Below, one piece after another: positions 16,092 to 23,826 of a stretch of DNA of 64,000 bases. The notes under the pieces are model-generated. The model was given only the letters and a program-made list of their open reading frames with translations, was not told the origin of the DNA and did no database searches. The position numbers were made by a program, and so were the translations under genes. Numbering within the stretch: the stretch's first letter is position 1; the number at the start of each line of letters is the position of its first letter. Source of the DNA: Thermodesulfobacteriota bacterium (GTDB lineage: Bacteria > Desulfobacterota > BSN033 > UBA1163); assembly GCA_030017685.1 (NCBI GenBank), contig JASEHH010000005.1:21516-85515 (forward strand), written 5' to 3'.

Positions 16092-16280
16092 TTAGACTTC
16101 TTCCAGTACAATCCGGTGGTCGAGGAGATTCATCTCCTTGATTCGAGCTTTAATCCTTTTCTGTTCTCCGAAGATATTCTGGAGGTAGAGCTCCTCCTTT
16201 TCCGGGCGAAGGACGGAGATGTCCTCAAGGATCAATTCCTCCTTCCCTTCTTTTAGCAGGTATGCATTGGCCTCACACAT
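16092..16280 (-). CDS. cooT: CooT family nickel-binding protein
   Basis: A 62-residue protein starting MCEANAYLL. The MC start with Cys2 is the nickel-binding feature of CooT, and the rest (LILEDISVLRPEKEELYLQNIFGEQKRIKARIKEMN) fits the small homodimeric beta-barrel family in length and hydrophobic pattern. CooT assists nickel delivery, classically to carbon monoxide dehydrogenase. GGAGGAACCC stands before the ATG. It is followed by a terminator and then the nickel importer operon, which supports a joint role in nickel supply. No CODH gene lies in the window. Confidence 0.88.
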   Translation of the reverse strand: MCEANAYLLKEGKEELILEDISVLRPEKEELYLQNIFGEQKRIKARIKEMNLLDHRIVLEEV

Positions 16281-16341
16281 GGGTTCCTCCTATATAAAAT
16301 AACGTGTCCGTGCCCGTGTCTCGTGTCCGCACATCCCTTTT

Positions 16342-16767
16342 TCAGTCCTGAATAATTTCCTTTATCCGTTTGATCAATTGGTCAATCAAATGGGGAAGGG
16401 GTTCCTTGGGGGCTCCGATGATTTCCACATCGGGCATCTTTAAGGGAAGAAGACATTTCGAGGCGGGAGACGATGCAATGGCCTCTGCCATTTTCGGCGT
16501 CAACTCCCCCATCATCGAATTGGCAAGGACGATGGCTGTTGTCCCCACGATCATATCCACTGTCTTAACTGTTTGAACGATGGCGTTTTCTCCGGAGGCT
16601 CCTTTATTCGCCCCTGCCTTTAACATCGCCCCCGTGGCCATGGCGTTTGTCCCTAAGCCGATAAGATCCACTTCTTCTCCGAAGGCTTCTCGAAGGCGTT
16701 TGATCATCAAGCCTCCGATGCCCCCTCCCTGTCCATCAATCACTGCAATCAACTTTTTCTTTTCCAT
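16342..16767 (-). CDS. DUF3842 family protein
   Basis: A 141-residue protein opening with MEKKKLIAVIDGQGGGIGG, the glycine-rich DUF3842 signature that resembles a dinucleotide-binding loop. It continues with LIGLGTNAMATGAMLKAGA and VGTTAIVLANSMMGELTPKM and ends KIKEIIQD. Family function is unknown to me; in anaerobes it often neighbours CooT, as here (62-base gap). The ATG at 16767 is required by the family start; the open frame upstream to 16815 runs through a hairpin. The ribosome site is weak, and a terminator-like hairpin ends only nine bases before the start codon. Confidence 0.8.
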   Translation of the reverse strand: MEKKKLIAVIDGQGGGIGGLMIKRLREAFGEEVDLIGLGTNAMATGAMLKAGANKGASGENAIVQTVKTVDMIVGTTAIVLANSMMGELTPKMAEAIASSPASKCLLPLKMPDVEIIGAPKEPLPHLIDQLIKRIKEIIQD

Positions 16768-16775
16768 ATTAAAGC

Positions 16776-16834
16776 AATAAAAAAGCCACTTGTGGGCCCC
16801 CCTTTCCTGAGGCACTTCACCTTCGTGGCTAATT
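16776..16834 (-). terminator. Terminator-like hairpin directly upstream of the DUF3842 start
   Basis: On the minus strand AGCCAC and GTGGCT form the outer stem, followed by TTTTTTATT. It is a weaker relative of the GCCACGAAG terminator at 15887. It could be an attenuator or the end of a lost upstream gene. Confidence 0.4.
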
Positions 16835-16886
16835 TTATATAAACGGAACGGGGGGGATTTGTCAAATTTTTCTTTTTCTGCCTACG

Positions 16887-17015
16887 CAGAAGACCACGCC
16901 TGCGTGCCGTAACGTACTTCGGTGTGCAGGTACAGCCTTGGCCGTGGATGAATTCGTAGCTCCCACCGAAAGCATTCCAGTGCCAGAGGTATCATGCTTC
17001 GGCGGATTTTGTTGA
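16887..17015 (+). pseudogene. tnpB: TnpB (IS200/IS605 OrfB) C-terminal remnant
   Basis: The plus-strand frame ending in TGA at 17013 reads CRNVLRCAGTALAVDEFVA, then PTESIPVPEV. This matches the tail of many TnpB proteins, in which an N-A-x-N-I-L-R-x-G segment follows the RuvC/zinc-finger core. Everything upstream of this tail is missing, so nuclease activity is impossible. The 3' part of tnpB plus the right end normally encode the guide (omega/re) RNA scaffold, and the hairpins immediately downstream at 17042-17067 fit such a right end. Confidence 0.6.
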
Positions 17016-17430
17016 GGGGCGGATAACCCACCGGAGCCCCCGCCTTCGCGAAGGCCGCTTCGGCGGCCGTAGGAAGGTTGGCGAAATTTTACCTTTCACT
17101 TTCTTATCACTTCAAGAGATTGTTAAAAAATCAAATAATCTATGCCCTCAGACCGTCAGAGCATAAAGAGCAGGTGGTTTGACCCCTAAAATACTGAGTT
17201 TGAACATAGCACCTACAAAGAGTTAGGATTTGCCTGCAGTTGGAGTTGATGATTTCCGATTGAACGGCAAAACTCACCGGCGGCAATTCGCCGTCTGCCG
17301 GAGGCCTTATAAGCGTTAGGCCACATCAATACCTTATTACTGATGCCTGACCCCAAGCTTGTGCTATTTTCATGAAATTTTTTCGTTTCGCCTCTTGAGT
17401 TTTTTTGGGGGGCAGGTCTCGCATACAAAT
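17016..17430. other. Gap without a gene: IS right-end hairpins and REP-like sequence
   Basis: 17042-17067 holds two adjacent hairpins, GCCTTCGCGAAGGC and GGCCGCTTCGGCGGCC, probably the right end of the lost IS200/IS605 element. 17275-17300 contains a CCGGCGGCAATTCGCCG hairpin and 17302-17321 GGCCTTATAAGCGTTAGGCC. GGTTTGACCCCTAAA (17176) and ATGCCTGACCCC (17343) resemble sequences at 6060 and 6184 beside the RAYT remnant, so this may be a RAYT-related REP region. A minus-strand open frame of 71 codons here has no recognisable family and crosses these structures. Confidence 0.5.
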
Positions 17431-17432
17431 TT

Positions 17433-18482
17433 TTAGACTCGCTCTTTCTGTATTTTATCCAGCATTGCTTCGGCTTCGGCTATTGTACGGTCAATTACTT
17501 CTTCTACACTGGGAACGTCTTTAATGCCGCCAACATTCTGGCCGGCAAAAAGTATGCCCTCACTGACATCGCCCTGACTAATGGCCATCAGATGGCGCCT
17601 GTTACCAACCGCCTGGCGGGCCAGTACCCACAGCGGTTGTCCCTCTTCCTGTCCCATCATCTGGAAGCTCATGACAATAAATTTCCCGTACGAGAGCTTC
17701 ATAAAGTCTTTTACTTCCTTGGCGCCTTTGAAAGCCTCCACCATGGGGAAACCGCTCCTCATCATCTTTTCGGCCGCTTTCGTTTTCAGTACCCTGCCCA
17801 GCATACCGTCAAATACGTTGCTGTACAGTGTATCCTGCTCTGATGCCTCAATGACCAGTTGCTTGTAGTTTTCATGTACCATGCTTTCCTTGGTAACGGT
17901 GAACCGTGTACCCATGGAAATACCATCTGCACCCAATGCCAATGCAGCGGCAAGACCCCTACCGTTGTAGAAACCGCCGGCTGCGATTAGGGGAACCGTT
18001 ACCTGGCCGGCCACTACGGGGATCAGCACAAGCGAAGTCGCTACATCACCATGTGCGGCCGCTTCGTGGCCGGTTACGACCAGCGCATCGCAACCGAGTT
18101 GCTGCGCTTTTGCAGCATGCCTGGCTATCGCTATGGTACCTACTACCTTTCCCCCATATGCATGTACCTGGTCCACAAACCAGGGCTTGCCCAGTGAGTA
18201 GTTTATTACTGGGACTTTCTCATCGATGGCAGCCTGGATATTTTCCTTGGCGTTGGGACCAATTAATATCTGGTTGACGCCAAAAGGTTTATCAGTAAGC
18301 TTCCGGATTTCCCTGATTAATTTGAGCGTGTCTTCGGGACCGCAATGCGCAATTGCCAGGATGCCGAGGCCGCCGGCATTACACACCGTGGAAACCAGTT
18401 TGGGATCTGTAATCCAGTTCATTCCTGCCAGCATTATCGGATGTTTAATTCCGAATAACTCCGTCATACGTGTTTTGAACAT
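17433..18482 (-). CDS. Nitronate monooxygenase-family FMN protein
   Basis: A 349-residue TIM-barrel flavoprotein of the NMO/2-nitropropane dioxygenase/FabK superfamily. Recognisable are the opening FGIKHPIMLAGMNWIT, the FMN-binding GGLGILA, VTGHEAAAHGD near residue 145 (position of the NMO HEAAGH motif) and IAAGGFYNGRGLAAALALGA (phosphate-binding loop) followed by GTRFTVTKES. It is the last gene of the catabolic operon, 63 bases after the CoA-transferase. In an anaerobe an oxygenase reaction is unlikely. An FMN-dependent reductase acting on an enoyl or ring intermediate is an inference, and nitronate detoxification remains possible. Confidence 0.85.
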   Translation of the reverse strand: MFKTRMTELFGIKHPIMLAGMNWITDPKLVSTVCNAGGLGILAIAHCGPEDTLKLIREIRKLTDKPFGVNQILIGPNAKENIQAAIDEKVPVINYSLGKPWFVDQVHAYGGKVVGTIAIARHAAKAQQLGCDALVVTGHEAAAHGDVATSLVLIPVVAGQVTVPLIAAGGFYNGRGLAAALALGADGISMGTRFTVTKESMVHENYKQLVIEASEQDTLYSNVFDGMLGRVLKTKAAEKMMRSGFPMVEAFKGAKEVKDFMKLSYGKFIVMSFQMMGQEEGQPLWVLARQAVGNRRHLMAISQGDVSEGILFAGQNVGGIKDVPSVEEVIDRTIAEAEAMLDKIQKERV

Positions 18483-18545
18483 TAATCTATTCCTCCTAAC
18501 GAAGTTACCGAACTCAATTCCGAAAAACTCACCAAAACGCTACAG

Positions 18546-20357
18546 CTAATCCCTGAGAAAATACCGGTCCGGATCGAACACCCGCAGGGTAGCCAGGTCT
18601 CTGTCATCGGGAACAGGAAATTTTGTCGGATCATCGATGACCCTCAAATCCCATCCGCATTGGTCCAGGATCTCCCGGATTGCCATATCTCTTCCTTTGG
18701 GCAATTGATCTTCAAAATAGGAGGTGAGAGTGAACTCTCGGTCGTCGCCCAGTTTTTCAAACACGCCGAGGGGGGAAACAAGGGTCCTGGCTGCTGGACC
18801 TGGACTTGTTATGAAAGGGAGTTTTTCGACGAAACGTTTCCTGGACTGAGGCATGATCACCACCACTTCCCTGGCGGCGGACATCACATCGTTGGCGCCT
18901 CCGGAGCCTGTAATTAGCGTCTTCTTTTCAGTAAAGGTAGTGTTCAGGTTTCCAAATTTGTCCACCTGGGCGGCGCTCAGCGTCCCAAGGCACGCCGTTC
19001 GCCGGTTCGGCATCATAATCCCGAGCATGGTGAGAATACTGCCCAATTCAATGCATGTAGGAATATTTGACAGGTTAAAGAGAAACGGCTCGCCCGGCCT
19101 GGGATCGAACCCGAAAAAGCCCAGTTCCGACACCAGTTCCGCCTCCGCCCCTTCTTCTTTAAGGCCGTATATTGCCACCCAGGCGGCCAAACTCGCCAGG
19201 CCTGCACCGGCGAGAATCAACCTACACGGGCCTTGCCGTATTTTGTTCCTGATGATTTCCGCACCGGCCAGCACTGCCCTCTCTAAGGGAGAGGGGATAA
19301 GGGATCTTGCGCTGATATCAAGGATTTTATCGTTCAGGTCATAGAACCATTCGTTTTGATGAGAACGGCCCTTCAAAAGATGCACCCTTTTGCTTCCCAG
19401 CCTCGCAAAGTAGTCTTTGCGATCTTTACAACCCAGAATCCATTCCTTGATCCAGACATCCAGTGCCCCTGGATCCTTTGCTGCTTTTCTAAGCTCGATA
19501 TAAAATGGGATATCCTCGCAATAGCTGTCTACCCCAGAAAGGCCCTGGCTGTTCAATCCGCTGGGATGCGCACCCATGGGCATTTCGGATACGGTGCTTA
19601 CAAAGCTCCCGGGAAGTCTCACCAGATGAGAGTTTTGGCGTATAAAATCCGTGGAGACTATCTTTTCTACGGTTACTATTGCCCCCTTCCTGCTCCCAAA
19701 AATACCGTAAACGTCCTCTCCCCTGGGGGGCATAAAAATGGTATTTCCGAATTTATCGGCGGCATGTCCATGTACTAAGGTGATATCGGGATTAAGTGCC
19801 CGAACCGCTGCGAGTCCCGGTACTTCTCCGAAGGGATCGTCTATAACCCCGCAGTCCTTCTCGTTGGCAATTGCCATGTCACTTCCCACAAGGGATCGCG
19901 TAGGTAAAAATCCGATGCCCATGGCGCCTGCAAGAAGCCTTAGGGTAAAGGTGAGAAAGCTCCAGTTCTCAAATGAGACCCGATCCTCACTTAAGATTCG
20001 ATTATAAACCGGGTTGGGCCCCATTGTAGGATAGGCCTCGCCCACAAATGCAGTGATGGCCTTCTTAATCATCCCGGCGTGGAATAGCGTCATTATCGGT
20101 CCGTGAAGCGTGCCGGCCACAATGGTGAAGTTCGGTCGCCGATTCCAAAACTGCCTGTACAGTTCGTAAATAGCGGCATGGGAACGATAGTGCAGGCCTA
20201 AAACGTGAATACTCATTCCCTCCTCGATATTCTGCCGGATGGCCTCGCCTAAAGGCACGAGTTTTGACTTGCCTTCCTCAGGGGGCAATGAAAAACGTGC
20301 CTCGATAATGTCTTGAAAAAATTGATATATTCCTGTCTCAGAGGAAATCATCTCCAC
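18546..20357 (-). CDS. Family I CoA-transferase, A and B subunits fused
   Basis: A 603-residue protein in which both halves of a glutaconate/3-oxoacid-type CoA-transferase are joined. The first half has IHVLGLHYRSHAAIYEL and VRALNPDITLVHGHAADKFG. The second begins near residue 365 (AVLAGAEIIRNKI) with LILAGAGLASLAAWVA and the SELGFFG segment, where the catalytic Glu of B subunits is expected. It is closed by ITGSGGANDVMSAAREVVV. Its role would be to move CoA between a carboxylic acid and an acyl-CoA in the cytoplasm. The gene overlaps livF by 10 bases, so translation is coupled. Substrate specificity cannot be read. Confidence 0.85.
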   Translation of the reverse strand: MEMISSETGIYQFFQDIIEARFSLPPEEGKSKLVPLGEAIRQNIEEGMSIHVLGLHYRSHAAIYELYRQFWNRRPNFTIVAGTLHGPIMTLFHAGMIKKAITAFVGEAYPTMGPNPVYNRILSEDRVSFENWSFLTFTLRLLAGAMGIGFLPTRSLVGSDMAIANEKDCGVIDDPFGEVPGLAAVRALNPDITLVHGHAADKFGNTIFMPPRGEDVYGIFGSRKGAIVTVEKIVSTDFIRQNSHLVRLPGSFVSTVSEMPMGAHPSGLNSQGLSGVDSYCEDIPFYIELRKAAKDPGALDVWIKEWILGCKDRKDYFARLGSKRVHLLKGRSHQNEWFYDLNDKILDISARSLIPSPLERAVLAGAEIIRNKIRQGPCRLILAGAGLASLAAWVAIYGLKEEGAEAELVSELGFFGFDPRPGEPFLFNLSNIPTCIELGSILTMLGIMMPNRRTACLGTLSAAQVDKFGNLNTTFTEKKTLITGSGGANDVMSAAREVVVIMPQSRKRFVEKLPFITSPGPAARTLVSPLGVFEKLGDDREFTLTSYFEDQLPKGRDMAIREILDQCGWDLRVIDDPTKFPVPDDRDLATLRVFDPDRYFLRD

Positions 20358-21127
20358 CTCTTTTTCCTCTTGTAGCGTTTGTAACCCTTTATAGATCCGT
20401 CCTTTGTGATTCCAAGATAGAATTCCTTGACATCTTCCTGCTCCTCCAGCCGTTTAGTGGTGTCGGAAAGAACGATCCTTCCGTTTTCCAGAACGTAACC
20501 GAACGCTGCGACATTCAATGCCCGGTGGGCGTTTTGCTCCACCAGCAGGATTGCTGTCCCTTCTTCATTGATTTTTTTGATGATCCTAAAAATCTCATCA
20601 ACTATGAGGGGGGACAGGCCAAGAGAGGGTTCATCCAGCAGAAGAAGTTTTGGCCTCGACATTAGGGCCCGGCCGATGGCAACCATCTGTTGTTCGCCGC
20701 CGCTTAGGGTCTCTGCGCGCTGGCTTTTTTTATCTTTCAAAACAGGAAAATGCCCAAAGACCCTGGCATAATCACTGTCAAGGTCATGGTCTTTTCTCCT
20801 TATATAGGTCCCCATCCTAAGATTTTCCTGAACAGTAAGCCTTGGGAAAAGCTGCCGACCCTCCGGAACATGGGATATCCCAAGACGAACAATCTTTTCA
20901 GGGTCCGTCCTCTCAATCCTTTTTCCCATAAATTCGATTGTCCCCTTTTCGGGCTGGTCATCGTTGAGGACCCTGGAAATTGTGCGCAGAAGGGTTGTCT
21001 TGCCGGCACCGTTTGATCCGAGAACCGTGACAATCTGGCCTTCCTTCACTTCGATGGATATCCCCCTGATCGCCTCAATGAAACTGTCATAATAGGTCTC
21101 TATGTTATTAACTTCTAACAACGGCAT
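20348..21127 (-). CDS. livF: LIV-type ABC transporter ATPase (LivF)
   Basis: A 259-residue ABC ATPase starting MPLLEVNNIETYYDSF, with Walker A GSNGAGKT, the LivF-type SHVPEGRQLFPRLTVQENL, signature LSGGEQQMVAIGRAL and Walker B LLLLDEPSLGLSPLI. The chosen ATG at 21127 overlaps livG by 20 bases; an upstream ATG at 21148 would add non-family residues. A basic tail (KGYKRYKRKKRWR) closes the protein. With LivG, LivM, LivH and the binding protein at 25.7 kb it forms a high-affinity importer for the acid degraded by this operon. Confidence 0.92.
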   Translation of the reverse strand: MPLLEVNNIETYYDSFIEAIRGISIEVKEGQIVTVLGSNGAGKTTLLRTISRVLNDDQPEKGTIEFMGKRIERTDPEKIVRLGISHVPEGRQLFPRLTVQENLRMGTYIRRKDHDLDSDYARVFGHFPVLKDKKSQRAETLSGGEQQMVAIGRALMSRPKLLLLDEPSLGLSPLIVDEIFRIIKKINEEGTAILLVEQNAHRALNVAAFGYVLENGRIVLSDTTKRLEEQEDVKEFYLGITKDGSIKGYKRYKRKKRWR

Positions 21128-21887
21128 TACTCTCCCCGAGATAGGCATTAATCACCTCTTGATTGGACTGAATCTCCTCAGGTTGACCCTCGGCGATGTT
21201 CTTACCGTAATCTAGTACTGCAATGCGGTCTGACACCCCCATAACGAGCCGCATGTTATGCTCAACAAGGATGATCGTTACACCGAGGTCTTCTTGAATA
21301 TCCTTAATCCATATCATCAGATCCTGAGTCTCTTCCAGGCTCATGCCTGAGGAGACCTCGTCCATTAATAACACTCTTGGTTCAAGAGCAAGAGCTCGTC
21401 CAAGCTCCACGAGTTTTTGCACACCATAAGGCAGCCTTCCAATCCGTTTATTCCTATGCACCTGAAGTTCGAGAAAGTCAATGACCTCTTCCGCCTTTCT
21501 TCTATGCCCTATCTCTTCCCGCCAGGCCTTTCCGTAGAAGATAGCTTGAGAGAGCAGGCCCGATCTTCTGAAGATATGCCTGCCGAGAAGGATATTCTCA
21601 ATAACGGTCATGTTGGTAAAAAGCTCTATGTTTTGAAATGTTCTCGCGATTCCGAGTCTGCTAATCTCGTGAGCCTTCAGTTTCAATATGTCTTGGCCTT
21701 GAAAAGTGATCTTGCCTCTGTCGGGGTTATACAGCCGGCTAATGCAATTGAATAGAGTCGTCTTTCCCGCACCGTTTGGGCCAATAACTGATAAAACCTC
21801 CCCTTCATTAACTTCCAGACTCACATTATTGAGAGCCGTAACCCCCCCAAATCTGATTGTCAGATTTTGTACGCATAGGAATTTCAT
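21108..21887 (-). CDS. livG: LIV-type ABC transporter ATPase (LivG)
   Basis: A 259-residue ABC ATPase with Walker A GPNGAGKT (36-43), the LivG-typical RLGIARTFQNIELFTNMTV, an extended insertion around LGRHIFRRSGLLSQAIF, signature LPYGVQKLVELGRALA and Walker B VLLMDEVSSGMS. The usual DEP of Walker B reads DEV, a mild deviation that keeps the catalytic Glu. The C-terminal AEGQPEEIQSNQEVINAYLG is the family's closing segment. Next to livM (22-base gap) and overlapping livF. Confidence 0.92.
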   Translation of the reverse strand: MKFLCVQNLTIRFGGVTALNNVSLEVNEGEVLSVIGPNGAGKTTLFNCISRLYNPDRGKITFQGQDILKLKAHEISRLGIARTFQNIELFTNMTVIENILLGRHIFRRSGLLSQAIFYGKAWREEIGHRRKAEEVIDFLELQVHRNKRIGRLPYGVQKLVELGRALALEPRVLLMDEVSSGMSLEETQDLMIWIKDIQEDLGVTIILVEHNMRLVMGVSDRIAVLDYGKNIAEGQPEEIQSNQEVINAYLGESNAVVRS

Positions 21888-21909
21888 ATTAGATCCGTTT
21901 TTTCACCTG

Positions 21910-22935
21910 TTATAGAGGAAACGTTCGCCACCAGTTCCTTATTTTGACCCAAAAGCCATAAAAGCCAATAGGTCGGTAGATTACGAACAGCATAAGAGTA
22001 ATACCGTAAACCGCTGCCTGAAGACTGTATCCAGTTTTGACCGCTGCGGGCAAGTAGTCCTTGGTAAAGGAGATGATCTCGGGTAGTACAGTAATGAAGA
22101 TCGCCCCCATAACAGAGCCAGTGATTGATCCAAGCCCTCCCACTACAACCATTACGATGAATCCGATGGAATGAAAGAGGGTAAAGTTGTCAACGCTTAT
22201 AAAGAGAATGAAATGGGCGTAAAGGCTTCCTGCCAAACCCGCATATATGGCGCTCACCGTGAAGGCCATGGCCTTATACCAGCCAAGATTAATACCCATA
22301 GTTTCAGCCGCGGTCTCGCTGTCTCTGATGGCCATCAAAGTGCGCCCGAAGCTGCTCCTGACCATGTTTTTTGCCATGAAAAGGAGGATTGCTAAACTGA
22401 TGAATGTAATGAAGAAGTATTTCTTGTATGAATCGAATGTCAGCCCAAAAATGATTGGTGGAATGACAGCAAATCCGTCGGCCCCACCCGTTAAACTTCG
22501 CCACTGCAAAATCATTTCATCGGTAACGAATCCGAATGCCATTGTCGCCAGTGCCAGGTAAATTCCCGTAAGCCGGAGTGAAGGAAGCCCCACAACAAAA
22601 CCGATAAGTCCCGTGAGGGCGCCTGATGCAGGTAAGGCAAGCAAGAAAGGAACGCCGAGTTTCACGGTTAATATAGAAGAAGTGTAAGCACCGATAGCCA
22701 TAAATGCAGCGTGTCCCAAGGAAATGAGTCCTGTAAACCCACTCAAGATATTGAGGCCTACTGCAGCGATGATATTGATGAATATCAGATTGAGCATGTA
22801 AGCTACATAGTCCCCGCCTATTTGGCAAAAAACGACAATCCCCGCCACGAGAGAAGCAATCCATCCCCATTTATAAAACTTATCAAAGATACGAATATCT
22901 TGCGAATAGCTTTCTCGAAGATCCATTATATTCAC
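21910..22935 (-). CDS. livM: LIV-type ABC transporter permease (LivM)
   Basis: A 341-residue inner-membrane permease with about nine to ten hydrophobic segments. LivM marks: LNILSGFTGLISLGHAAFMA near residue 60, LALATMAFG, WRSLTGGADG and GINLGWYKAMAFTVSAIYAG. GGLGSITGSVMGA near residue 270 is the loop before the last helices. An N-terminal cytoplasmic extension of about 25 residues is present. It overlaps livH by 4 bases and partners with it to form the transmembrane channel. Confidence 0.93.
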   Translation of the reverse strand: MNIMDLRESYSQDIRIFDKFYKWGWIASLVAGIVVFCQIGGDYVAYMLNLIFINIIAAVGLNILSGFTGLISLGHAAFMAIGAYTSSILTVKLGVPFLLALPASGALTGLIGFVVGLPSLRLTGIYLALATMAFGFVTDEMILQWRSLTGGADGFAVIPPIIFGLTFDSYKKYFFITFISLAILLFMAKNMVRSSFGRTLMAIRDSETAAETMGINLGWYKAMAFTVSAIYAGLAGSLYAHFILFISVDNFTLFHSIGFIVMVVVGGLGSITGSVMGAIFITVLPEIISFTKDYLPAAVKTGYSLQAAVYGITLMLFVIYRPIGFYGFWVKIRNWWRTFPL

Positions 22936-23798
22936 ACCTTCTTCTGTTCGTGGGTGCCAAAAATTCCTTCAGGCCTGATCATCAGCACTGCCATCATAAC
23001 AATATACGCGAAGATATCCTTAACCCAGGGGGGTAGATAGATACCAGCCAGGTTCTCTGAAATCCCGATGATCACTCCCCCCACGAGCGCACCAGGTATA
23101 CTGTTGAAACCGCCGATTACAGCTGCAGGGAAGGCCTTGAGACCGAGGAAACCCATGTTGACGCTCAGAAAAGTAATAGGAGCGATAATCATTCCGGCCA
23201 CGGCACCCACCATAGCGCTGATAGCCCAGGTCATGGAATAGCCCTGTTTTACGCTGACGCCCATCAGAAGACTTGCCAAAGGATTCTGTGCCAGCGATTG
23301 GAGGGATATGCCCAAGGTCGTGAACTTGAAAAAAAGAAAGAGAAGAATGACCAGACCAAGGGTAACCAGGATAATCGAAATATCAACGGGAGCTATGACG
23401 AAACTACTGATCCTGATGGTTTCTTCCGAAAACAAAAGCGGGAAAGCGAGGGTGTCGTAAGACCAGATCATGCCTGCGAAGGCCCTCAAGGTGATGGACA
23501 TGCCTATGGTCACAATGATAATCGAAACTACCGGTTCTCCAACGAGAGGTCGAATGAGCACCCGCTCAAGTAATATGCCTATGCCTCCACAAATGATGGG
23601 GGTTAGCAAAAAAGCAAGTACAAAAGGAACGTTAAAAATGGTGATCAGGGTAAAAGCGACAAAAGCTCCAAGCATCATTATTTCGCCCTGAGCAAAATTG
23701 ATCACCGCGGTTGTCTTGAAAATCAGGACAAAACCAATCGCAATCAATCCATAAACACATCCCAGAGCCAACCCGCTTATGATCTGTTGTATAATCAT
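22932..23798 (-). CDS. livH: LIV-type ABC transporter permease (LivH)
   Basis: A 288-residue permease beginning MIIQQIISGLALGCVYGLIA, with the LivH motifs TTAVINFAQGEIMMLGAF (residues 29-46), GILLERVLIRPLVGEPV, QNPLASLLMGVSV, FPAAVIGGFNSIPGALVGG and an ending in MMAVLMIRPEGIFG. About eight transmembrane segments. The gene lies 28 bases after the acyl-CoA synthetase gene and overlaps livM, so importer and activation enzyme are expressed together. Confidence 0.94.
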   Translation of the reverse strand: MIIQQIISGLALGCVYGLIAIGFVLIFKTTAVINFAQGEIMMLGAFVAFTLITIFNVPFVLAFLLTPIICGGIGILLERVLIRPLVGEPVVSIIIVTIGMSITLRAFAGMIWSYDTLAFPLLFSEETIRISSFVIAPVDISIILVTLGLVILLFLFFKFTTLGISLQSLAQNPLASLLMGVSVKQGYSMTWAISAMVGAVAGMIIAPITFLSVNMGFLGLKAFPAAVIGGFNSIPGALVGGVIIGISENLAGIYLPPWVKDIFAYIVMMAVLMIRPEGIFGTHEQKKV

Positions 23799-23826
23799 GC
23801 CGACCTTTGCTCTCGCATTCTATCAA

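Noticed and set aside
17180..17321. Possible integron attC site, because GTTAGGC and a hairpin occur at 17300-17321
   Set aside because: No matching RYYYAAC site at the other end at suitable distance and no paired inner sites; only one half of the pattern is present.
17213..17428. A 71-codon minus-strand frame in the gap before the FMN protein gene, with a protein-like middle part
   Set aside because: It crosses several hairpins and REP-like words, has no ribosome site and matches no family I know; treated as non-coding.
19262..19300. CTCTCTAAGGGAGAGGGGATA inside the CoA-transferase gene, resembling the CTCTCC repeat
   Set aside because: The encoded residues (IPSPLERAVLAG) lie at the junction of the two fused halves and fit a natural linker; the flanks of the repeat are missing. 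An in-frame insertion cannot be excluded but is not supported.
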